Below are positions 47,803 through 59,014 of a DNA stretch of 64,000 nt, one piece after another. Numbering within the stretch: position 1 is the first letter of the stretch; every line of letters starts with the position of its first letter. The DNA lies in NCBI RefSeq assembly GCF_020520425.1, contig NC_079487.1, positions 125,200,385 through 125,264,384 of the forward strand. The letters run 5' to 3'. Source of the DNA: Spinacia oleracea (Eukaryota; Streptophyta; Magnoliopsida; Caryophyllales; Amaranthaceae). The notes under the pieces are model-generated. The model searched no databases and was not told the DNA's origin. It was given only the letters and a program-made list of their open reading frames with translations. The position numbers and the translations under genes are program-made.

Positions 47803-48040
47803 GAGGAAATATTTTCGGATATCAGATATGTGTGGCCAAATGCATATCATAGCAAAAGACAAAATAAGAAAAATGACAAAAAAGAAATTAAATGATACTT
47901 TTTTCAACTGAATTGTCCTTTTTTTTACAGAATGGTACTTTTTTAACATAAATGGTACTTCCTTTTTTGTCTTTTAGCTATTTGTCTTTTAGCTGATATG
48001 TGTGTTGCCACACATATCTGATATCCGAAAAAACAACCTC
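47803..48040. mobile_element. Mutator-like MITE with 10-bp target duplication
   Basis: Identical TAAGAGTTAA sequences flank it (47793-47802 and 48041-48050). The ends GAGGAAATATTTTCGGATATC and, inverted, GAGGTTGTTTTTTCGGATATC both continue AGATATGTGTGGC. It is 238 bp and non-coding. A 9-10 bp duplication indicates a Mutator-type transposase acting in trans. Confidence 0.9.
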
Positions 48041-48296
48041 TAAGAGTTAACAGATACACCGTATATAATGTGGATCAGTTGGATGACATGTATCCAACCT
48101 GATTTCTTATCTTCTCTACTGTAAAACAGAAGAAAGAAAGAAAGAAACAGTACGTGGTTTTAAAATGGAGCTACAAACAACTTTGGAGCACAGTTGCATT
48201 CCTGACTTATATTAGCAACAACCACAGTCTCTGACACTTTCTCGTCTTCATTTTTTAAAATTCAGCAAACCCCTGCATGGTAATGGTATTGATATT

Positions 48297-48670
48297 TGTT
48301 AGAATAATGTCTTGAGTCAAGCCCCTTACTGCAATGCCCCAGCACGTAGCGAGCCGGGGTCCAGGGGTGACGCCCCTGGTTTAGGGGTTCCGGGACAACG
48401 CCCCCGAAGTTTACGGTATCTGTTATTCTGGACTAGGGTTATCTGTTTTGAGTCTATTTTCTAGACTTTTTTCCGCATCTGTATATAGAGAATACTATAT
48501 AAACTCTCTAGGTCATAACCTAGTCGTATTCTGTAATCTGTACTCCTCAAGATCAATAAAACTTTCCTTCCCAGTGCCATGTGGACGTAGCTAACACATT
48601 GTTATTAACCACGTCAAATATATGCGTTCTTTATTTACGTATTTAATCTCTCTTTGAATCCGTTATAACA
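48297..48670 (+). mobile_element. Solo LTR, copy 2, with intact target duplication
   Basis: It runs from TGTTAGAATAATG to CCGTTATAACA. The 5-bp duplications ATATT (48292-48296 and 48671-48675) are identical. It shares TATAAACTCTCTAGGTC, CTGTACTCCTCAAGATC and AATAAAACTTTCC with copy 1. It has a GC-rich segment of about 70 bp in its U3 part that copy 1 does not have. The internal region is absent, so it is a complete solo LTR and the best preserved of the three. Confidence 0.92.
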
Positions 48671-49582
48671 ATATTGGTATTGGCATTGCCGCAGCAAATA
48701 AACCATGTGGATCCAAATGTGTACTATTTGCAAACAAAAAAGAAAGAAATGAGTGTACTACCTTTGGGTAAAGTGATGAAGAATCGCTCTCCAGCACACG
48801 GGTCGAGTTTCTTTCCATTGTAATTTGTAACTGATGAAAACTGGAAAGGTAAATCGATCCATTGATGAGGCACTCTCCTTTTAAATGAGCAGCAATGATG
48901 CAGATTTAACAATGCTTCCAATCTGGCATAGAACTGCAAAAAAACAACAGCATTGTCAAAATCATTGAATGTAATCTCTACAATGTTTGCCATACATGTG
49001 AATGACATCCTATACTGTAATGCTACATGTGGCTCCAAAGGAGTACACTCAAGTAAAACAACAAAGGGTTTTGTTACTTACATGGAGGTTCAAATGTACT
49101 TGACAAACAGCTGAGCAAATCCAGAGATAGGTCTTCAACTATATGCATGCATTCATATTGCAATCATTCTAAGTACAAGCTTCTGAAACAAAGGAGAGTG
49201 AACAACAAGCAGAGAGGAATTCACAAAAGTAAAATATAATAATCTCATTCCTCCCTTCAGAAAGAAACTTTTTCTTTATTGCTTGGATATACTTCCACTT
49301 TGATTTTGCTCAAAAGAAACAACAAAATCTACAATTCACAATCTTCTTCATCATTGGTGGCCAATAGCCACTATCGAATGCAGAAAGATATAGGGGGAAA
49401 ATGATAAATTTTCCTCATCTCCAAGCAGGATAGATAAATTACATACTTCACCTTATAAAATCAAATGAGAAACTTGTAAGTTGTAACTGATAGACCATTA
49501 ACTTGAAGTAAAGGAGACATATTGCCTACAGAGCCTACTTAACGGGAAGCCTTTTCATACGTCAGTACGAACAACAGCTACA

Positions 49583-52500
49583 TCACATATTCACACCATG
49601 GAAGCCAGCTGAATCCAACAGCACCGCTTTGATCTGTTCAGGCAACACTTCATTTCCTTCCCTGTATTGCTGATTGCAAACATAAGAATTGTGAATATAT
49701 GTCCCTTAGTTGCTGATGTGCCATATATTTGAAACAACAAAATTTGAAATTATTCCATATAGTAATTGCTCTCATCTGGAGCCTAAGATCATAATTTTCC
49801 CAACTCTTTACCATTTTACCCGTAGAATTCAAGGGACAGGTCAGGTTTTAACTTATATGGGGAGCACATCACATTTTAAAGATATAATTCTGCTGGACAG
49901 AAACAATGAAGTTGTCAAATAAAGGAGAAATATTAGTGACCACAACTGACTATTGCACAACTCCATGGGAGTTGGAAAGCCATAATAGAACTTCATAACA
50001 AATTAAATTAATAATCTGTCTATGGAAACCTGATTTTCGCATTCCTTGATAAATAAAAAAATGTTGGACCAATATTTACATTTGCCTTCCTCTTCCCACC
50101 ACCATTCTGTTACCATCCATGATTCCATTCCCAGCAGTTCAGACCCATTTCCCAATATATTTAAAATCTCCGGGGAAGATCTCCACCCATTAATATTGTG
50201 AACATCTCAACTAGACGGAGAGGAGTGGCAATTGCTTCTCAATCTATAGCCGTTTCTAAAACTTGTAAAATAATGCATTCCTGAACATTACCCACCCTTC
50301 ATTAAACCGTTACACCATGAAACTACAAAGTATATACCATTGACAAAACAGCCATGCAGCTACTTGAGCATAGTTGACAAAGAACATGAGAGTAGATAAT
50401 AGCAAAATAAAGGCATTAATACTTGGAACTTGCTAGCATTTCACTTTGAGTTTACCCCAAAGCAGTCAGTTTCTCAATGCATAAAATAACCTAAGTATTC
50501 ATGGACATGTACATTAATACAGCATAAGCAGAAATAATATATTCTTACCTCTGCTCGAAATATATCTAATGCAAAGCCATTGAAACAGCTTATAACACCT
50601 TGCTGAATGTCCAGCCCAAGGTTCTCCAAAGCTTCTAAAGTGGATAGCAACAGACCAGGTCTACGAGCACAAAAGAAGTGGATATTGACTGCCCTTCCTT
50701 CTCCAGCACTGACTTCAATCTGCAACATCAATTAGTTTCAAAAACCGTAAACATTACAGGACAAATGGCTTAAAATAGTTCCAAAATTACATTCCAAGCA
50801 TCAATAGCAAAGCCAAGGAGCAAACTTGCTGATTAACGCCCTGTTCATTTCACCTGATTTTCACTGGGTGAGATTTTTATAACAAATGGTGTTTGTTTAT
50901 TAAAAATGACTTTTACGGATTGAAACTGATTTTTGCTAATTACTTCCCCCGTTTCTTAATAAATGCATCGATTTGACGTTTTACATTATTTATATACAAC
51001 TTTGAACATCAATATCTTTGATTATATATTAGTAAAAAAAAAAATGAAAATTCGATATTATGAAAATATGCATTTTAGATTAACCCAACAACAATGAAAA
51101 TAATGAAATTTATACTAATACAATAGAACACGGTCAAAGTTAGTATGTGAATAGTGTAAAAGTCAAAGCGATGCATCTATAAGAAATGGAGGAAGTAATA
51201 TTTACCAATTCACTTTTTTTTTTATACGGGATAACTGATTTTTACTGAATTAAACTACTCCTTCCATACCTTTAAGGTGGTTACACTTTCTACATCAGTT
51301 CTTTCCTTTAAGTTGGTTAGACTTCCAATATCACCCAGTCACACTAATGGTTTTTGACAATTTACCCAAATGAAACACACTCTTTCCAACATTTTCTTAC
51401 ACAAATCCCACTTACAACACTCTCTACTTTTTTTACACGTCTTGGAGGTTGGAACCAACTTAAAGGAACAGAGGGAGAGATATTTACTGATCGTGATATT
51501 AAAGCTGAATATTGCTAGAACTGATTTTTACTGAACAGAAGTACAGAGTTTTTTACAATTAAGTTGAAGAGAGCAAGGCCCCATAGTTAAGGGGGAAAAG
51601 CATGATAACATGGACATAGGCAGTTGTTAAGCCATGGATAATTCCCACTTTGGCAAGAAAATCTTCAGTCTTCGAGACTACTTGTAAACACTTGGGTTTT
51701 ACTACCATATGATTAAGATTTCCTTAATAAAAAAAAATTCATCAAATGAGAAAAAAAAGGCAAATATTAGAGTTTAGTTCACTAGTTATTACCCATAAGT
51801 ATATAACTTTATAACAGTTTTTTCTGTTGTCATTATTAGCGACTCAATTCAGTACACATGACTAAACCCAAAATAACTAGTGATGCTTAATTGCTAAATT
51901 GGCCAGGCAACATGACATGAAAATTGATCAACCTTCCAACTGTTAAATAAATTACCGGTTCATGTCATTAAGTGTACAAATTTATTCTCTCTATAATCAA
52001 GGGGTGGACAAGAAAGCAAACCAGCTCCTAGCTTAGGATCATGCGTACATAAAGTCATGAGTACTGAAACGACTCTAAGGCAGTTTCAACAAACCATTTA
52101 CTGACAACATAACTTCACTGAAAGCTACTTTTCCAGGGACATGGCAAGCAGTGTCATGTGTGGTTATAGTTTGTATGTGTTTGATTGACCCCTTGCAGAT
52201 CTAGTGTTATGTGTTAATCTACAAAATTAGGTTCACGGCTATGGCATTTTATCTGCAAAATCAACCTAGGAAATCTGATTGCAATTGTTACAAGTAGACA
52301 AGCCGTGTAATGATTGGTAACTGCAACATTGGATAGACAGACTATGCACATGACAAGACTTTTATCCCATCAGCCTCAAGCTCTCTGTGGTTGACCCCCT
52401 CCCTCCAAACAAGTTTCTTATTGCATGTAATCACTTCATTATCTCAGTTAATATCTTCAACTAGCACGCATAGCTGGAATGAGAAAATCTGTTGGATGTT

Positions 52501-55500
52501 GCTTGAGGCCTTATAGATCTCACCTGGTGCAACTTTATCATATTCCTACGATAGTTTAGAAGCTAGAAGTGAACATTAAACAAAGTTGTATACTGGACTA
52601 AATCTATCACCATAGTCTAAGCTCCAAATTCTGAGAAAATCCTCAAGCTGCTTCATATCCCTTTATACAACTACAACTATTACAACAACGACAATATGAA
52701 AGCCTTAATCAAATGGGCTGGGCTATATCACTACTTGAACCACAATTTTATCTCTAGTGATCGTCAAGTCGTCAACCATGATCCTCTCCTTCTACTCCCT
52801 TCTACCAAGTATCATATGCTCCTATAAACCCAACTTCTTTATAGAATTCTTAACTCCTTCCATCCAAGTCATCTTCGGTCTCCCTCGGCTTCTTCTAAGG
52901 TCCCTTCAATTCCAACCCTCAACTACTTTCCTTACCAGAATATCTTCTAATCTCCGTCTCACATGCCCATATCAGCGCAATCGGTTCCCCCTTATTTTAT
53001 CCTCAATATTCACAACTCGAATTTTATCCTCAATATTTACAACTTTCATGTTTCTGTTTCTTTCTTTTTTAATTTATTTTTATTCTTATTTTATTTTTTA
53101 TTTTATTTTTAAAATTCTTTTGAATTTTTTATTTTTAAATATTATTTTGAAATGTACTTATTTTACTTATTCATTTATTTTAAACTTTACTTATTTTTTA
53201 TTATCTCTTACAATAGTTCTTCTATATTATATATATTTATTTTTCTCTTATCTTACTTTCATTAATTCCACCTTCTATTCCTTGCTTTTTCTTTTTACTT
53301 CCTGCTCCTTTCTGGTTTTATTGGTGACAATGACGATCTCCTACGACGATTCTTGTTAGCCGACCCCAAATCATTTTGGGACTAAGGCTTTGTTGTTGTT
53401 GTTGTTGTTATTCACAACTCGATTTTTCCTCCTACATCTTCCTTTCTTATTCTATCCTTTTAGGTGTTCCCTCACAACCATCTCAACATATGCATCTTCC
53501 TAATATGATCTTTCCTAAATTCCCAACATTCCGACAAGTTCATACTTCATACCCCTTTTATGCATCATTTACTTGAATCTTCACTTTGCATATTCAGTAT
53601 TTTTTCTTTTAATTTAGTTTTCATTATAGTAGTTAACCATTATTTTCCCCTCAAAAAAAAAAAAAAAACCCATTATTTGACATGGCTGCAGCAATTTTTT
53701 GAACCCTTATTATACCATTCTAACAGAAAAGTCACAGATCCTACACATCCCAGTCTCTCTATTGTGCATCAGTGTAGTCAGGCCACTGGGAACTACACCA
53801 CTCATTATGTGCAAAGACAGTTGTGAAACTATTTACCTAGCATGTCTTTCATACCAGATATTGCAATCATGTCCATCACTGTCAGAAAGCCAAGAATGGA
53901 AGCTTCCTATCATACGGGCAAGGTAGGTCAGATTGGCAAACAAATGTATGTTTTATACTGAAACAGTGAAACCTACCCCTGAAGGACATGGTAATGCTCA
54001 TAGTTACAAATTTACAATAAGCAAGAAATCATCTTTATCAAGCCAAACCGGGGGGGAGGGGTGGGGGAGCAAATGAAGCACAAGAGTGAGAAAACAAAGC
54101 ATGATATTCAATACTAATTTTATGAGGTTACCCTGGCAAGCTGATTCTTGGGGACTGGCAAAGAATTTGGGGAAAGTTCCTCCTTCACACGACATGGAAG
54201 AGTTGGTGGGATTAGTGTAGAAGGATGAGAACTTGTTGGCATCAGCGGGTTAGGATTACTAGACTCCAATTCACTGTGAAGCTCGCTGATCCTTTCCAAG
54301 AGCTCTTTCAAATAATCAATAGCATCCCCGAGTATAGAGGCTCTGTCCATCTGCAGGAGGAATACCAATTAGCCAATACTCTTTGCGGTGTTTGTTAAGT
54401 TGGAATACAGAACTGGGAGAGAATTTCCTACATAGAGAGCTAAAAAGAGAACAATAATATCTCCACAGTAATGAAGCATTCTGTACTTCGGGATAGCATT
54501 CAACATTCAATATAGATAGCCAAATCAACAACACGCTGATGAACAAAATGTATTATTACTTTTAAGTCCACAAATACCATCAGGAAAAGATACATCTGAA
54601 TCTTAATTATAAACAGCACCCAGGAACATCTGAATTTTAACAATAAAAAGCACCTAAGAACATACCCATACACAATAAACCGAACAATAGAAGTTAAAAC
54701 AAACAAGAAGAACAGCCAACAAGTAGTGTTATATCGATCCATCATCAAAAACACTAACAAACATTTCAACAGAAAGCTTTTGGTTTTTTGGATGTATCTT
54801 CCCCGTCGAAGGAAGCTTAAAAAGTTTGATGAGTCTAAATAACCCCCTACATCTTGCAATCCAGTCTCTTCCGTCCTTCCTCTTTTAAAACGTGTTATCC
54901 AGTCTAAAACAAGCATCATTCGCAGACACCATAACTCCAGAGATACCAGGTAAAGCTAGAAAATGGGCCAATAGGTTGATCCTGGGAAGTTTGGCTGATC
55001 CCTACCGACTACCACCACAAATCTTCTTAAGTACCACCTACACCATGTGAAATACCACCACAACCATCCAAAAGAACCACCAAACATATACCGAAGTACT
55101 CACACGTATTTCATGTACAGCCGAGGGCAACAAAATCATGGAAGGAATGGTTTTATTGAACTCTGTGATCAACTAGGAATTTCTCGAGCTAGACCCCAAA
55201 ACCATCAGCATGATTCCAACCAACTATTTGAAATGCATGACCCGATCATCATAAGCTCATAATAATTTATCACTACAAAGACGTTAGATTACGAGACTGT
55301 GTTTCCTCAAGACATTGCTTACAACCTAAAAAAATGTTGAACCCTCTTTTCTTTAGGGGTCTAGCCTCCTGCCCCGCTTCAGCAAACTAAGCAAGTTATA
55401 ATTCAAATCACATTTTTGTTACCATGAAAAGCAAAACAATTCAATCATACGTATACCATGAATCAATACTTTTCAGTTCTCCCCTTTCCCGTTTACTTTA

Positions 55501-56585
55501 AATAAGCAATCATAACATACAAAGTTGAATTCGATAATCCACACAAAACACAAGGCAAATACTTAAAGCTCATAAAGCTAAACACAAACAAGAGTATAAG
55601 ACCCCAAAAGGATAAAGTTAGCTAAACAAAAGCAGACCTTGCTAATCTTAGGCACAACCGACCTAAGCAAATAAAGGCGGTCATTAAGCTTCTTCCTTCG
55701 CCGCCTCTCCGCCATCAAATTCTTCGCCGGCAACCCCTTCCTCTTCCCCTTCCCCTTCTCACCACCAGCAACACCGCCACCTGTCACCATGCTATTGGTA
55801 TTTGAATTTGAAAAATTACCAGTATCACCATCATTAATACTATTATCATTGTTCATAGTAAAGTTATTACCACCATCACCTTCCTCAAACTGTTCATCAG
55901 AATCATAATTAACCATTGAAACCCCAAAACTCCCTTCAACCTCATCCTCCTCAAAATCACCGTCACCGTTACTGTTATCCCTCTTTCTCTTTCCTCTTCC
56001 ACCCCAAAACCCTCCTCCCAATTCCCCTAATTTATCCGACCCGGTCGAGTAGGACCGGACCATTGCCCGTTTCTGGAACAAACTGGGCTCAACCGGAGGC
56101 GGACCAATCGTGGGGCCCACTTCAAGAGGCATCAACATCTTCACCCGATTCCCAAAGAAAGCCGGATTCGGGTCGAGACTTTCCAACCCAGGATATCCGA
56201 ACCCGGGTAACTCAAAAGACGGTCCCGGTTCAGAGTGGTTAACCGGGGGGAGAAAACTCGGTTCAGAGGGGAAATTAAAGGCGGTTGCTTCAAAAGGGTT
56301 GTTGCTGAGAAAAGAGGAGAGTGAAGATTTGGCAAAAGGGTCGAATTGAGGTTGAGATGAACAAGACAACGCCGTTTGAAGAGTGGAAGGAAGTAGTAAG
56401 TTGTCATTTCCAATTCCTGAGCTTAACTGAGGTGATGGAGTGATAATGTGACCACCGTTGAGGTACCAGTCACCACCGTCAAGCGGTGGTTGTGATGGTT
56501 GTTGTGGTGGTCGTGTCCATGAAACGCCGTCGTCTTGTTCCCCTGTGTCGTCCACCCATGTGACGCCGTTTGATCTTGACAGCAT
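49583..56585 (-). CDS. ICE1: bHLH transcription factor ICE1/SCREAM
   Basis: Four exons, high to low: 56585-55638, 54350-54132, 50719-50549, 49669-49583. They encode 474 residues. ICE1/SCRM is a MYC-type bHLH factor that activates CBF genes in the cold and pairs with SPCH, MUTE and FAMA in stomatal development. The N-terminus [13 protein letters not shown] is the usual start for the family. The bHLH ([20 protein letters not shown] at 287-306, [20 protein letters not shown] in exon 2) is split by an intron after PKISK, as in ICE1. The SUMO site VKEE is kept within [11 protein letters not shown]. An ACT-like C-terminal domain covers about 390-465 ([19 protein letters not shown]). The KRAAM-type motif reads FQKRAMVRS. 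Intron 2 is 3.4 kb and full of repeats. Whether it is ICE1 or the sister SCRM2 cannot be settled by eye. Confidence 0.95.
50943..51195. mobile_element. Stowaway-like MITE in ICE1 intron 2
   Basis: The left end CTTCCCCCGTTTCTTAATAAATGCATCG and inverted right end CTTCCTCCATTTCTTATAGATGCATCG are each at TA. It is 253 bp. It appears to be nested in an older element: CTGATTTTTGCTAATTA-like and CTGATTTTTACTGAA phrases recur around it from about 50840 to 51540. Confidence 0.8.
51260..51480. mobile_element. Stowaway-like MITE in ICE1 intron 2
   Basis: The left end CTCCTTCCATACCTTTAAGGT pairs with the inverted right end TCTCTCCCTCTGTTCCTTTAAG at TA. A second inner pair is GGTTACAC near 51277 against the GGTTGGAACC region near 51449. 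It is about 221 bp and non-coding. Confidence 0.7.
52750..53640 (-). mobile_element. RTE-type LINE remnant in ICE1 intron 2
   Basis: Minus-strand translation of about 52750-52990 gives NRLR[17 protein letters not shown], then [20 protein letters not shown], then [11 protein letters not shown]. This is the C-terminal end of plant RTE-clade reverse transcriptases (consensus NRLRWFGHV...GRPKKTW). Bases about 53411-53560 add the preceding part ([17 protein letters not shown]). At least four stop codons are present, so it is dead. It is split by the younger plus-strand LINE end at about 53026-53409. Confidence 0.85.
53026..53409 (+). mobile_element. 5'-truncated RTE LINE, 3' end with GTT tail
   Basis: It ends TAGCCGACCCCAAATCATTT and TTGGGACTAAGGCTTTGTTG followed by a GTT repeat, the familiar 3' end of plant RTE LINEs. 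The flanks ATTCACAACTCGAATTTT (53008-53025) and ATTCACAACTCGATTTTT (53410-53427) look like a target duplication. The left border is uncertain by about 25 bp because the nearby CCTCAATATT phrase is also duplicated. The body is a T-rich 3' UTR. Confidence 0.75.
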
Positions 56586-56980
56586 TATTTTTTAAATATC
56601 TTTTGTGTTCAGTGTAAGAAAAAGGTGAGTGACTTTTTAGGAGAGAGAAAATGAAGAAATTGAAAAGGGGAAGGCGGATTGTTTTTGGATAGGAGGAAGG
56701 AGGGAGTGGGGGGTAAATTGCACGGTGGTTAAGTGTGCCGTGCACGGTGGTGTTTCGGGGTGAGACACGTGGTTTTTAATTTATGGAGGCGCTGCGCTTC
56801 ATGTCACGGACTCACGGGTGTATTCAATTGGAAATGGAGATGGGTACAAGTTTCAACTTTACTAGGGACTAGGGGGTACTATTTTTTTAGTTCATGCAAT
56901 AGTTACCAATTTGTATTTTCTTTCTATGGCAGATTAGATTAGGTTGCACAAAATTGAATATCGATATCAATTTGTATTAA
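56586..56980. other. ICE1 promoter and leader region
   Basis: The first 150 bases upstream of the ICE1 start are C/T-rich on the gene strand (minus), as for a plant leader. There is a GTGCACGGTGG direct repeat near 56721-56750. The rest carries no gene. I saw no distinct TATA box. Confidence 0.45.
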
Positions 56981-57294
56981 GGGCTTGTTTGATCGACATA
57001 GGAATTAAATTTCCATAATAAGTTGTAATTTAAGGGAAATCAGTTCTCATGTTCAATTCATGGAAATTTCTTAAAATTGTTTAGTTGACAATATGGGAAT
57101 TAGAAATTCCCATAAACTTTGATTGACCAAGGGGAACTAGATAATTTACTTCACATGTTTTGTAAGAACTCATAATTCCCATGAATTTCAACTTTCTCTA
57201 TTTTACTTTTTTTATGTCAACCAAACAACTAGCCAATTTATGAATTCCCATGAATTTCCACTCCCCCCATTTTAGATGTCAACCAAACCACCCC
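56981..57294. mobile_element. Tourist/PIF-like MITE
   Basis: The left end GGGCTTGTTTGATCGACAT pairs with the inverted right end GGGGTGGTTTGGTTGACAT. It is flanked by TAA (56978-56980 and 57295-57297). The interior repeats AATTCCCATGAATTTC-like phrases in both directions. A further similar end (GGGGTCGTTTGATTGATCAT inverted) occurs near 57893-57912, perhaps from a second copy. Confidence 0.75.
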
Positions 57295-57327
57295 TAAATA
57301 TATACGAAGTAATAAATTTATTTTATA

Positions 57328-57681
57328 CTCCCTCCGTCTCTTTTTGTTTTTTACGTTTGATATTTTTCACGCGTTTTAACGATTAATTAATTTGCATTGA
57401 GATTCCTAATTTTTTTTATTTAAACAAGATAAATTACGTTTATTTATAATGTTTTCACTTTTATTAAAATTCTGATATTGGGAAATGAGAAAATTTTAAT
57501 GTCCCAATGGAAAAGTGTGAAAAATTTAATGTCCCAATGAATTTAATTGGTTAAAATAATAATTGGACACAAATTTTGATAGAATAATAAGTCATTTATG
57601 TGATAATATAAAAAGAAATGTAAAGAAAATTTTGAAATACCCAAAAAGAAAAACGTAAAAAATAAAAAGAGACGGAGGGAG
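57328..57681. mobile_element. Stowaway MITE
   Basis: CTCCCTCCGTCTCTTTTTG at the left and inverted CTCCCTCCGTCTCTTTTTA at the right differ at one position and are flanked by TA (57326-57327 and 57682-57683). It is 354 bp. It is the better preserved relative of 20315-20667 and supplies the empty site for the TACGGAGTA insertion at 57604-57605. Confidence 0.95.
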
Positions 57682-59014
57682 TATCTTGATAACTTTTACC
57701 TATTTTTTTAAAATAATTTTTCACATGTTTTGATTAACTTGTATACGATGAAAAAGTAATTAATAAATAAACACTTTAAATAATTAAATAATTACCTTTA
57801 TACATTAATAGTGATTTTGAAGAAGTCATAATTTTTTTTTTTTCATTAATAGACATATGACATCACTATCATTTGCTAGAACTTCTATTTTTATGATCAA
57901 TCAAACGACCCCTTAAGTAGACTCGTGTGAGTTAGGCCTCCACGCCGGGTTCAGCTCTAAAGGGGGGAAAACAAATCTTCATAAGAATATAGGATGTGCA
58001 TTAGCCCATAGTGAAGTACTCCGTATCTTTATACTTTATAGGATTTGCATTGGCCATATAAGAAGAGTATGGATAATCTTAATAAATATGGAATGCGACA
58101 GATCAAAGTTAATACCACCATCACCTTCCTCAAACTTATTCATCTTGATGCTATAATCACTGAATCAGTGAAGCTAATCAAGAGAACCATGAACACAAAA
58201 ATAGACTACATGCAGCTAACATGTACCCGTGAAACTTACCAACAAATATAAAAGAGGTCCCCCAAAATCCAGATGAAGAAGTTGACAGCTTAAAAACAAT
58301 AATAAGAAAAATTAAATTAAAATTGTTTTTTATCGTTATTAAGCACTCAATTTCAAGAAGTCAGCCCTGCTCAAAATTGAACCGTATCTAAGTTCCCTCT
58401 TTAAGAGGGTACAATGATGTTATGTTATGTTTTGACTTTGATTAATTTTATTAAAAACATCAACTCAAGTTTACCAGTTATCGATATTCAACCTCTATTA
58501 ATCGCCTAACAGTTAGACAATTAGCCGGATTTTCTATATACACTTCTTTGTATTCGGAATATGACACTTTAAGAAAGGGCTGCATTTCATTTCTCATAAC
58601 TTACCCCAGTATGAAGGATATGAAGATCCCATATGACCATATGGATCATAGAATTGACCAACGCAAGCATGGCATAAACCGTATTTAGCATCAAGATTAT
58701 AGGCCAACTAGAGCAGAATCTTGAAGTTTAAGCCTAATAGGGCGTGTTGACTTCCTAATAAACAGTTTAACATGATGTCAAGTTTGAACTCGGATATGTT
58801 GGTTGAGCACTTGAGCTCCACACCTCGAAGGCTCCAAACATGGTTGGAGAGTATCATGTAGTATGACTTTCAACCAATTCTACTTCCCTGCATTCCACAA
58901 CACCAAAAGTGGTCAAGAAACCGATATAAAATGCTGTTTTTGCATGAAATAAACAGAAACATACATGGTATTGGTATGATTGGTATCCTTAGTCTGAACT
59001 TAGCTAGGATGTAA
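57682..59014. other. Intergenic between ICE1 and the coiled-coil gene
   Basis: AT-rich, with TACTCCGTA at 58017. The bases immediately below 59015 should be the 3' UTR of the minus-strand coiled-coil gene. The phrase AATACCACCATCACCTTCCTCAAAC near 58111 repeats part of ICE1 exon 1 (near 55868), a 25-base match separated by over 2 kb, and may be a small duplicated scrap. Confidence 0.4.

Noticed and set aside
48724-49038. 104-codon minus-strand frame downstream of ICE1
   Set aside because: There is no recognisable domain and it lies beyond the complete ICE1 stop. It is probably chance.
52757-53359. 200-codon plus-strand open frame with many hydrophobic residues
   Set aside because: It is the antisense of one LINE remnant joined to the T-rich 3' UTR of another. 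The apparent membrane protein comes from T-rich DNA.
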